DNA of 64,000 nt, from contig NC_052618.1 in assembly GCF_016545825.1 (NCBI RefSeq), forward strand, positions 18,861,561-18,925,560. The letters are read 5' to 3'. A program made the position numbers and the translations under genes. Source of the DNA: Eucalyptus grandis (lineage: Eukaryota > Streptophyta > Magnoliopsida > Myrtales > Myrtaceae). Below the pieces are notes generated by a model. The model saw nothing but the letters and a program-made list of their open reading frames with translations. It ran no database searches and was not told where the DNA came from. This document shows positions 54,201 to 64,000 of the stretch, piece after piece (within the stretch, counting starts at the first letter, position 1; each line of letters opens with the position of its first letter).

Positions 54201-56359
54201 CCTATATATTAGAGAATTTTGCCATAACTAGATTATTGATGGGCATTATTCAAGTTTGCTATAACATTCTGCTTGATCAAAGAATTTCATGACGTGAATC
54301 TTCGATTGTGTTTGTTTAGTCATACCTTTTAGGCTAGTTTGCGCATGAAATTAGGCCATGTCAACCTCATAGAAGTTGTTCTAAAAGCTTTGATTTTTGT
54401 TGTTAAATAATTGGCCTTTCCAAATTGCATTTGTAAAAAAAAAAAAAAAAATACTTTGGTACATGTGATGTTTCCCAAAAACAATTTATAAGAAGTTCTT
54501 TTCCAAAGCTCGATTTGGCTTAAGGATAAATTGTGGTTTGGATCATATTCAAAATGCTTGTGATGCTTGTGAATGCATTAATGCGAGCCCCGTGCTAGCC
54601 TTAGCAATTGAATGTCCATAGCCTAAATATTCTTTAATCCTAAATATTTTCAAATCTTTTTAAAATCCTGATTTGATATCGTGAAAGTAGCGGTTTGAAT
54701 TATATTCAAAATGCTCGCGATACTTATGAGTGCATTTATGTGAGCCCCGAACTAGCCTTGGCAATTGAATGCCTTTCATAATCGAGACATCACTTTGTCT
54801 CAAAATTTTTCTGTGGATGATTTCAAAAGATGTCTTTGAGACATCACATATACCTCCATGCATACAATTATGTCATACATTTAGAAGTGTATGTATTTGT
54901 CATTGGCGCATGCCTTTGGTAATAAGTGACTCCTCGACGGTTCACAATCTTGTTTGATTGGTTGAGAAACAAGGTCCAAAAGACCTGCATGCATGTTTAA
55001 TTTCTACAATACATGTGACTTTTAGATGTATAATTTGGTCGATACATGATATCAAGGGAAAACCCTGGGATCACATAAATCACTTGGCTAAGAGACTTAT
55101 AAGTGTTATTGGCCATATAATAACACAATTAGTCAATAATGGTTATAAATCACAAAAAATGGATTGAGTAGGTGCCTTAGTAGGACCTACGTATGAAAGA
55201 CAAAGGCCGACCTCGAGGCCTCAAAAAAATCTAATTTTCACATTGAACTTTTTTTAAGTGATTGATATTGACATGATGTCATGTTTTTAATTATTTTTAT
55301 GTGTATGCTTATTTCTTTCTATTGTATATACATAGTTATAGATTTCTAGATTATGTTTAGATTAGGATCTTGAAGATGGAGAAAGTGTGAAGACTATGGA
55401 GGTCAATGTCCATTCCGACCATTACCATGTAATATTCATTTTCCTGACATGTCTCGGGTTTCATTTGTTGTATAAAGCCCGATGACTTGTGGGTTTTCTC
55501 TCTTCGTCTTATCTTTTTCAATTGTGCTTCTCTTTTATATCTTCAAGGATTGCATGGTAGATTTACTACTTTCCTTGATTGTTTACTTATTGTATCGTAA
55601 TTTCAATTCCATTGATTATTTTTCTTTCTTGTTTTCTAGAAATAAAGTAGTATGAAAATGACCAATCACACACGATTGCTTAGTTTAGGACTAACAATCC
55701 TAAAAATGTAAAAAGAAATGCATGGACACGTTAGGTAAACACAACATACTGTTTAGGTACCGAAATGGCATTGATAGAAATATTAGTGTAACTCAAGTTC
55801 TTGAACCTAGATATTTGGTTGCGTACGAATCGAGGGAATACTCCCGACTCTCGATAGGGTTTTCTAGTCGACTCCTGAATGAGGCTAGTGGCAACTCCCA
55901 TTTTATTTTTAGGTTGTCATAAACAACTAGACCATATAAATGAACCTTCGCGTGGGGTATGAGTTTTGATGAAAATCACCATGGTTTAGCATACTCGATG
56001 TGGCAGTTACCCAAAGGATGAAGTGATGTCATTCTTATGGGTGATGGGTACTATCAAGAGAGCTACCATGGTAAAGGTATCCTTAAATCTAATATTCACA
56101 TCCGACTTCCTCTCTTGAAATATGTCACATGTGTGAGTATGGATTGTGACACTTCACTATCACACGGGGTACAAGTTTGGGAGAACTCGCAATCTCGTGA
56201 AAGGAACTCACGAGAGGTTTGACCTGAAAGATGAAGTGATGACGTCTTTCGGAACATAAGCCGTGAGAGAACCCTCGTGATTGTACCCATAAATCTGACA
56301 TTTCCCCCATTCCTCTCCTCGTGGTGAGGGATCGAGGGCGGCGAGATCGGGTCGTGACA
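53759..56359 (+). repeat. decayed Tat/Ogre-like LTR (unit 1)
   Basis: It ends GGGTCGTGACA, followed by ACTTGCCACC, a degraded form of the LTR end plus PBS of the intact Ogre-type element (GGTCGCGACA, ACTTGGCGACTCC). It also shares the late-LTR word GGCTAGTGGCAACTCC (compare TTAGTGGCGACTCC at 14200). It aligns in diverged form with 56360-59018, for example GAGAAACAAGG...GACCTGCATGCATG at 54962 and 57638. Confidence 0.6.
54139..54194. repeat. (TA)28 microsatellite
   Basis: An uninterrupted TA dinucleotide run inside decayed LTR unit 1. Confidence 0.97.
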
Positions 56360-59018
56360 ACTTGCCACCTTCCAAGAACTCGTAAAGGACACCTTAAGCT
56401 TATTCACAATGCCTAGTTTGTCCAATTTTCCCACTATTTGTCCTTTTTTCCCATTTTTTTTTTCAAATTTGACCTTTGAAATCTAGAATTTGTCCTGACC
56501 TGAAATACTGCTATGTCTCTGTGAGTCCGACTATTTGCCAATTTTGTATGATTTTATGCTTGCTGATCTTAAGGCTAAGTCCTTAATGAAAGTTGTCCAT
56601 AACATCCATGTCTATCACTTATAAAAAATTAAGAATTTTTTAGCATCATTAGACAGGGTCGAGTAGCCTTAGGACTCAGGTCTTACTCCTGTCCTGTTTT
56701 ATCCCTGATCGACCTATCTGTTTCTATGATTTTTATAAAATCATGTGTTAGGAACTTGGAGATACTACCTCATGAAACTTGTTCCTCACATGTTGATTTA
56801 CTTGCCATAAAAATTATTGACTTAGATAGTCATTGATCGTGCATTTATAGATTTCACATCAATGCCCTGTTTCTATGGTCTTTGTTTTGGCTGATTGACA
56901 TGCTTTTGTTTGTGAATTTTAATATAATCATGTGAGATGAATTGGGTCTTGATGTCTTCTTGAGAATTGATTGTGATATGCTTTACTTTGTCACTGTAAA
57001 TTTTACAAAATAAAAATGTGATTTGATATTTCTACCATTCATCCGAAAGTTGTAGGATGTTCCAAAATTCTGATTTCCTAACATGATTTCAAAATCATTC
57101 CAAGTTTTGATAGTTCATGTGATGCCCATAGGAAAAGTTCCTTGACATTTTTCGAACTATAATTTGATATGATCTCATTAAGTTCTTGATTCACGCGTAG
57201 GACGTCTGAGACGGGTGACTAGTTGTGCTCTTAATGCACCCGAGCTCACTTTAATGACTAGACATGATTTTTGATTTGATAAAGTCATGTCCCTATTTGA
57301 TATTTCTCTCAAGTTAAGATTTGACATGATCTTCATAGAAATAATAGTTCACATTTAGAACATCTACAAAGCTTGATCACTTGTGCCCTCGATGCACCCA
57401 AACTTGCCTTGATGGCTATACATGTTCCTTGATTTGATGAAATTATGTTATCTTTTCATCAAATCCTTTTGAAACGATGTCTTCGCTTGTCGATTGTCTA
57501 CAATATATGTTTGGGCACCACATGAATTACATATCGATTCTTGCTTGTCATGAATATATTCATTGCATGAGCATGTTTGATGGCATATGTGTTTGAATAA
57601 GTAAACCCCCACTAGTTTCACTTATTTCCTTGCCTTGATTGAGAAACAAGGCCGTATGACCTGCATGCATGCTTTCATGCATGCTTCGCATGTGATCTTT
57701 TAGATTTATGATTTAGATGCGATGCATGATCACATGAGATTACTTTGGGATTACACTTAAAACCTGCGTTATGGACTTTTAGTATTACCCACTATGGACG
57801 AACACAAATGATGGCTAATAGCTATAACTCACATTAAAATGAATCGGGTAGGCGTCCTAGACAGGTTGTGTGAAATTCAAAGGCCAAATCTGAGGCCATT
57901 TATGATTGATCAGTGTTCTCTTTTAATGTCTTGGAAGTTTTGTTTATTGTTTGTATCGTATACATAAAACATCCTTTTGAATTTTCAATTTAGTTCTAGC
58001 ATTAGACTAGAATTAGGATAAGCCCATGGAAATTGCAATCTTGAAAACTTGAAGATGATGAATGAACGATGTCCAATCTGACATCTCATTTGTAATATTC
58101 ATTCCCCAACATATGTCTCGAGTTGTTTTTTCGGCATTGCATAAACACCAGACGAGTTGCAAGTGTCCTTTTTGTCTTTCTTAGAATTGTGTAGACTCTT
58201 TGCATTGTACTCTTGTGTTACCGTTGGGTGTTTACTTGCACTACAATTTCAATTACTTGGTTGATTTGCCTTTTCACTTTCTTAGTAATTAGAATATATT
58301 AGAATGGCATGAAAGAATCATCCATGCATGATCACTTCTTTCTTAAACTTTACACAAAAATGTAAAAAAGAAATGTATGAACACTTTAGATAGCACGTTG
58401 ACTAATAGATACCAAAAGGATGCTAATAGTGATATTAGCATAACTCAAGTCTTCGAATCTTAGATCTCTAGTTGTGTATGTATCTATGAATCATGCCTAG
58501 CTCTCAATTGGATATTCTAGCCGACCACCAAAATAAGGCTAGTGGCGACTCCTAAATGTTACCTAGGTTGTCTTAAACAACTCATAGATAATAAATAAAC
58601 TGTCATGAGAGCTATAAGCCTTTGGGAAAGGTTCGCGATCATGATTTAATATACTCATGCGGTTGATCCCTAAAGATGAGGTGATGACATCTTTTGGAAT
58701 AGTGTACTATGAGAGAGCTATCATGTTCAAAACCATTGATCAAGATGTGCAGTTTCCTTTTGACCTTACTGTCAATCAAGATATGTCCAGGCGTCAAGGT
58801 AGAGTCACGACTAATCCTGCTCTCACGCAAGGTGCAAGCGTGGAAGAGCTCATGATCATGATCAAGTGACTTCATGGCATCGATCCCAAAGGATGAGATG
58901 ATGACATCCTTAAAGTTATATGTTGTGAGGGAACTCCTATGGTTAACCATCTCTAAACCCTACCTTTACACTTGTTCACTCGCCAAGATTGGAGGGGCAC
59001 TGAGGTTGGGTTGCGACA
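56360..59018 (+). repeat. decayed Tat/Ogre-like LTR (unit 2)
   Basis: Second unit of about 2.66 kb ending GGGTTGCGACA. It shares with unit 1 the blocks AACAAGGCCGTATGACCTGC, GGGTAGGCGTCC, GGCTAGTGGCGACTCCT and AGATGAGGTGATGACATC. Its first 60 bp look like the leader following an LTR. No gag or pol is found between or after the units. Confidence 0.6.
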
Positions 59019-59711
59019 ATAACAAATAAGTAGCATTGCATGTCACAACGTGACAAGATCCTGGGCATCCACACGCCTTGAAATTCATGGCCACATAGGC
59101 ATCTCACATGTCAAGGGTCACACGCCTCACACATGACTCGATCATGTGCCAATTACCTGCCAAGATCATGTGCCATTCGCACGGCTATTCCATTGCATCT
59201 CCATGAACCATCACGCACCAGAATAAGCGCATAGCATAGGAGGTCATGTACCGTGCACATGCTTTTCTCACGTGCAAATCACATAGCCTTCCTATAGATG
59301 ATATCGCGAACTGTCGCATGCTCAATCAAGTCCTTAGGTGGCAGGCCATATAGTGGGATTTTCCTCTACCATGCTGCACGTTGTTGATAAGATTTGATTG
59401 CTTGGTTGTCAATTAATCTAGCGGTTGCTTTCGGTTACCTGACTCTCCCCATGTTCACATACCATTGGATCAAACTGCAATCTTATCTTCCTATTTTGAT
59501 TTACCACCGTATCTAATGCTCACCGTCCGTCTTATGTTCATTTTGACCTTGACAGTTGATTTATATTGTACACATTAGCCTTCAAATTTCTATCACAACC
59601 TCTCTTATTCTAATTTGAGCTGGCCTTTAGAGCCTATAAATGGACCACTCCATCATTCGTTATAAGGGCACACGCTCATTCATTCCTCTCAAAGAAACTG
59701 TGAAATATTCT
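59019..59711. other. unassigned DNA left of the duplicated dioxygenase segment
   Basis: It contains repeated CATGTGCCA words and, near 59636, CCTATAAATGGACC followed by CATTCATTCCTCTCAAAG, which looks like a TATA box plus transcript start of an LTR or lost gene. No coding sequence was recognised. Confidence 0.45.
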
Positions 59712-59915
59712 ATGCCTCTGTGGCAAGGATGCTAGGGGTCATCGCATTGTCTCCGCCTAAACAGGTCATTATTTCAGACCAAAAGAAAAAAAAAAAAAGA
59801 TTATTATTTTTTTCGAGGAGATTATATTCGAAACAAGTTCTTCGAGTTGTGGCAAGTACTCGATATTTTTCACCCAATTAAGTGGCCATTTCCGTGAAAA
59901 TCTAGACAGGCAAAT
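59712..59915 (+). pseudogene. duplicated C-terminal debris of an S-receptor-like kinase
   Basis: It matches 47149-47320: GGTCATCGCATTGTCTCCGC, GATTATATTCGAAACAAG, CCCAATTAAGTGGCCATTTC. It therefore derives from the same kinase tail and marks the left edge of the duplicated segment. A poly(A)-like run near 59790 is present only in this copy. Confidence 0.75.
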
Positions 59916-60178
59916 TTGCATGGTCATGCTGACCGACCATCATCTTACGGTGTTTAATCAGAGATTATGCAGTTCTCACTTCCAATTATTATGCCAGGAA
60001 GATACATCTCAGAAATATTCAGCTTACATCCATCAGCATTGTACGGTTCTCGCAGCATGCGTCACATAATATTAAACGTTCCATAAGGTTGCTCTCCGAG
60101 GAGTCCAAATAGACTAGAAGCAGTAGACAATCACATCCCTTTTTAACATAATACAACACAACAGTAGGCTGCACAAAA

Positions 60179-63100
60179 TCATATCTTTACCTGATTCGGG
60201 CACAACCCTTTATGGAGTACCGTGCTTTGTTTAAATTCCATGTACTCCTTGTAATTCATCGAGATGTCTGTGGCTTGGTTGTGCTTGCCATCCACCAGCT
60301 GCTCTGCCGGCACAACTACAGTGTCGAGTGACGGTCCAGTGGAAAAAGGGATCGATATCCTTGTAGTCTTGTTGTTCACGACAGCTCGACGCAAAGCGCT
60401 CTTGTATTTCCCATTGCTCATAATCTTGCACAGTTGAAAAGTGTCAAGAAAAAAAAAATAGTATTTGCAATGAGCTTCATCCGTTCAATGGCTAAACCAG
60501 AGTAAATCACAGAGATTCGTATCAACCTTTTTGCTGATTAATATCCGGTTAAAGAAACAAAGACGATAGAGTACATTTCAGCAAATTTTTAAGACAACTG
60601 TAGTTTCCGCATTTCTATGTTATGACAATTTTCCTTCTATAAATACCTACACTGTATCTACATCTATAGTTCTATGTATCGCAATTTACCTTTCATAAAC
60701 CAAGGCACACAGTACACACCAAGATTTGAAATTAATTGGACCTCTCTTGCAAGACAGATAAGGGAGATTAGAAAGGTAAAACGTGGATTTCTGTAGATTT
60801 ACCTCGAGCTGATCAGCGGTGTTGACCACAAAGGCATTCGGAATGGGATCAACTTTGACCCACTTCCCGCCATGGTGCACTTGGAGGCCGCCAATATCAT
60901 TCTGCATGAGGATGGTCAACAGGCCAATGTCTGAGTGCGAGGGTAGGCCCACAGCAAGTTCTGGCTGTGGGCACGGCGGATACAGATTCGCTGCTAATAT
61001 CTGAAGGCTTGAATCTATGTTCATTGCCTCGTCGATATAGCCTGGTCCAAGTCCTAGGCTCTCCGATACACCCTTGAGCAACTCCCTGGCTAATTTCCGG
61101 AGCTTCCCCGTGTACTCAGCTAAAACTTCACTGCAACAAACATTGCTCACATTTATCAGAGGAAATGCCATGGTGGAGTTTTTTTCATCTTTAGGAATTT
61201 CACAGGTTTCTATCACTCTTATCTTTTATCTGGGGTATTACCAATTATTTTGCCCCATCAAATGGAATCCGCACTTCGCTTTCTTTTTTTTTTTTTAGGC
61301 GTACAAAATTGTTCTTGTTTGACATCAAGATGATCCAAAATAATGGTATCCTAACAAAAGAACTGCGTACTTTCCATTGCTATATTTCAAGACTACCGGA
61401 TTTCTAGGTAAATATAGATCTACAGTACAAAACTAACAAACCGGAACCCAAGATGCTGAAGAGCTGGCGCATCAGATGGGTTGAAGCTGTTCAAGTTCAG
61501 ATCCCACATGATTGATTGAGTGGTCAAGTGCTTCCTGTAGATATGGCAACTCTGGTATCCAAATCACGTCATGTTGTACATAGGTAACTTCAGAACTCAA
61601 GTCTGCCACCCAAGTGGACAGTCTTATTCACGGACAGAGATTGGAATTAGTCAAGTTGAAGATTCGGAATCTTGTGTTACCAAGAAGAATTTGTTCAAGT
61701 TCCTCATCATGTCTTCTTTTTCTGATGTACCCGATAATATTACAATGTGCACTAAGATCTCGATGCAATCTTTTACTGTGCACTAAGATCTGGATGCATT
61801 GATAACTCCGAAGTACCAAGTCAAAGATTGATAATTCTGAACATTATTTTAGCATGATACGGTGCGCAGAGTAACAACTTATTTTGCTCTACCCACATAC
61901 GTACTCTTGAATTTTTCGATCCCTCAAGATTCTGTAATTTCATTCTATACTCGATTGCCAAAAATTGTCCCCAAGGGAAAGGTTCTGCTGCTTCTTGGAC
62001 TTTAGCGTTAAAGCTACAGTAAGGAAATATAGTTGTTATTACCACTATTTGTAACCTAATGATCACTCACCCACAATAAATAAATAAATAAATAGACAAA
62101 TGGTATTAAGAAAACAGAAATTTCAGTACGTATATGCAAACTGAGAACTTGCACGCAAAACCGACAGAGGGAGGGAGAGAGTGGATACCTCATGCCTTCT
62201 GGCTCGGGAGGGCAGTGAAACTTTGGATACACCATCATCTTCAGAAAATCTCTCCAGAGGAACACTTTGTCGACCGAAGCTCTGAAGCTCGTCCCGTATA
62301 TTATGGGATCCAACAGGTGCTTCCCTTGGAACTCATTCTTCTCCTCCTCTGTCAGATCGAAAAATCCCATCAGCGCGTCGACCGTCGCCTTCATTTGACT
62401 CTTGGGCACTCCGTGGTTGATCAACTACTCACATATACAACCAAAGGCTATCATCAATACATAGCGAACAACACACTGTCGGATCATGTATAAAGAGTTT
62501 ATGTCATACTGATGACGAGGAATGACTCCAGCTTTTATGCCAATTACAAAAGATAGATTTAAAAAGACAAAAGCTGCCTGGTTTGATTTACGTGCAGCGC
62601 CCAATCTCATGCATGCTATGTCAGGAGAATAGTTTATCATTATTTCTGTTTAGCTCCGGCATGAATGAACAATCATGGGTTGAATCAGCCAATTCAATTT
62701 ATATTTTTTGGCAAAAAAAATATCCAAAGTGCCAAAACTTGACATAAGAAGACATTTAAGTGTCGAAAGTTAAAAAAGTAACACTTAAGTGCCTTTTAAA
62801 AAAAAATGGGATACTTAAGTGTCACATCCGATGAACCCCACTGAAAATCTTACGTGACGATTTTTTATTAATTTTGCTCGCTTACGTGGCTTGCCCGACC
62901 GACTCAGCAAAGAAACACAAAAGCGACATCGTTTTAGCACAATTCAAATTTTAATATAAAAAATAATTAAACTAAATTTAAAATCAATTTTTTTAAGAAA
63001 AAAAAGGAGCTCAGCCACTGGCTACCTTCTTCCTCCTTTTTTTAAAAAAAGGAATTGTTCCCGGAAACAAAGAATTTACTTTTTTCTACTTCTCAATTAT

Positions 63101-63687
63101 GTTCCAAATCTACTTCCGAGAACAAAAAAATAGAAATTTGTTTTCGGAAACAAAAATTTTACCAAACAGATTTCTATTCCAAATCTACTTACGGAAACAA
63201 AATAATAGAAATTTTCATTATTTGGCCAGTTGCCAAACGCGGTCCAAGTGTCCCAGACTTTATATTTTTCCTAGCCTTTTTTTGAGTATTATAAACAAGT
63301 TTGACCAGCGAAGATACCAACTGTTTGCTTCGGATGCTCGCCACAAAATCTAAATAAAGAAAATTACTATGAAGCAGATAATGAACAAGCTAGGAACATG
63401 CGTACCATGAAGATGCCCCAGTCTTCACAAGCCTTGGCAAGATCCGAGACGGCTTTACACCGTTGATCGGGATTACTCGAGGAGAGGAGAGAGAAGTCGA
63501 TGACGGGGATGGAGTCATCGTGGTCGGGATGAACGGCTTGATCACCAGAAGTCGGGGTGGTGAAGGCGTAGTGGGAGGGAATGGAAGTGAGGTTGGTAGA
63601 TTCAGCTAGAGTCTTAGCACTGGTTATTTTGAGCTGAGGAGAACTAGCTTCTTGATGTGGTGGTGCTACTGGGGAGACGGTATCCAT
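60179..63687 (-). CDS. 2-oxoglutarate/Fe(II)-dependent dioxygenase, DOXC type, distal His replaced by Arg
   Basis: Exons on the minus strand: 63687-63406, 62424-62189, 61130-60803, 60424-60179. All junctions are GT-AG, and the 328-nt third exon is usual for the family. The joined frame is open for 363 aa. The DIOX_N region (about 60-165) holds IPVIDFS, ACEDWGIFM, INHGVPKS and DPIIYGTSF. The catalytic domain has NLYPPCPQPELAVGLPSHSD with iron ligands H238 and D240, then NTADQLE. In exon 4 the expected distal ligand (family LHR, kept in the 47.6-kb copy) is Arg294 (codon CGT at the CAT position), while the RIS motif (304-306) for 2-oxoglutarate remains. Resembles '2-ODD19/flavanone 3-dioxygenase 3-like' cytosolic enzymes. 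Without the third iron ligand, normal activity is unlikely. Confidence 0.9.
62720..62850. repeat. CACTTAAGT-type inverted-repeat fragment in intron 1 of the dioxygenase
   Basis: CAAAGTGCCAAAACTTGACA, ACACTTAAGTGCC and GATACTTAAGTGTCAC are related to the elements at 37.4-38.1 kb. It lies in the 981-bp first intron. Confidence 0.5.
62950..63240. repeat. GGAAACAAAA-rich repeat in intron 1 of the dioxygenase
   Basis: Repeated CGGAAACAAA and TCCAAATCTACTT(C/A)CG words, with TACCAAACAGATTTC, resemble short foldback elements and recall 545-690. Ends are unresolved. Confidence 0.4.
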
Positions 63688-63803
63688 TTGAGGCGAAGCT
63701 GACTCTCTTCTTCTCTATCTCTAACCTCTTTTTTGGTCTGTTCTATATCTAAACTTTGCTCTCATCAACTTAGCTTGTGGCTCGTGGACATCAAGAGTCG
63801 GTC

Positions 63804-63811
63804 GTTTTATA
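63804..63811 (-). promoter_or_regulatory. candidate TATA box of the dioxygenase gene
   Basis: On the minus strand TATAAAAC lies about 117-124 bp upstream of the ATG at 63687. The homologous site in the collapsed copy (about 48165-48172) is altered. Confidence 0.5.
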
Positions 63812-63830
63812 CAGTGTCAATACTTGGGTT

Positions 63831-64000
63831 ATGGAATCAAGCTGTTCCCAGATTTCCAAGATCCTCCTTCCACGTCTCTTGTTCGGATTATTCGTTTCAC
63901 CATACTCAAAAAATTGTCACCTATGTTCCCTATGTTCACGATATTAATTTATTAGCCAATAATGAAATGAGAGAATAGAATACACTTAACGTGAAGGAAA
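63831..64000. other. window edge, no recognised feature
   Basis: The sequence beyond the duplicated promoter segment shows no gene or repeat. Confidence 0.4.

Overview
The window looks like nuclear DNA of a woody eudicot plant. It has plant-type split genes (a G-type lectin S-receptor kinase with the family's usual exon lengths and a four-exon 2-oxoglutarate dioxygenase), fragments of CYP71-type P450s and a BAHD acyltransferase, and a heavy load of plant LTR retrotransposons (Sirevirus-type Copia, Tat/Ogre-type Gypsy, Tekay-type LTRs). The species cannot be fixed from sequence alone; Myrtales is only a guess. A run of 100 N at 3419-3518 is an assembly gap.

Layout. 1-3418: AT-rich DNA with the remains of two tandem minus-strand P450 genes. 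3519-29026: a decayed Sirevirus-like Copia element (gag, protease-integrase with a SINE-like insert, RT/RNase H, and a long extra ORF downstream of pol). Its 3' LTR is split by a complete but mutated Tat/Ogre-type Gypsy element (11921-28450) with an extra 5' ORF, gag, protease with a G-patch-like segment, RT, two RNase H domains, integrase, and a 3' region carrying a tandem repeat. 29027-42300: small inverted-repeat elements, a BAHD acyltransferase pseudogene cut by a long Copia-type LTR, and two Tekay-type LTR remnants with internal tandem repeats.

42850-46065 is an intact seven-exon receptor kinase gene (814 aa). It is followed by kinase debris and a collapsed dioxygenase copy (47606-48188). 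48880-59018 is a decayed series of LTR-like units, into which a hAT-like element (50084-53750, 8-bp target duplication) was inserted. That element in turn received a Tekay-type solo LTR (50415-53494, 5-bp target duplication). 59712-63830 is the better preserved partner of the 47.15-48.19 kb segment: kinase 3' debris followed by a four-exon dioxygenase gene on the minus strand (363 aa). Its reading frame is open, but the distal iron-binding histidine is replaced by arginine.

Only two host genes are structurally complete: the receptor kinase and the His-to-Arg dioxygenase. The P450, BAHD and dioxygenase remnants lie within 63 kb and could be traces of a specialised-metabolism neighbourhood, but most are dead and the link is conjecture. 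The clearest observations are the two nested insertions, the extra ORFs of the two retroelements, the duplication with an internal deletion of the dioxygenase locus, and the lost iron ligand.
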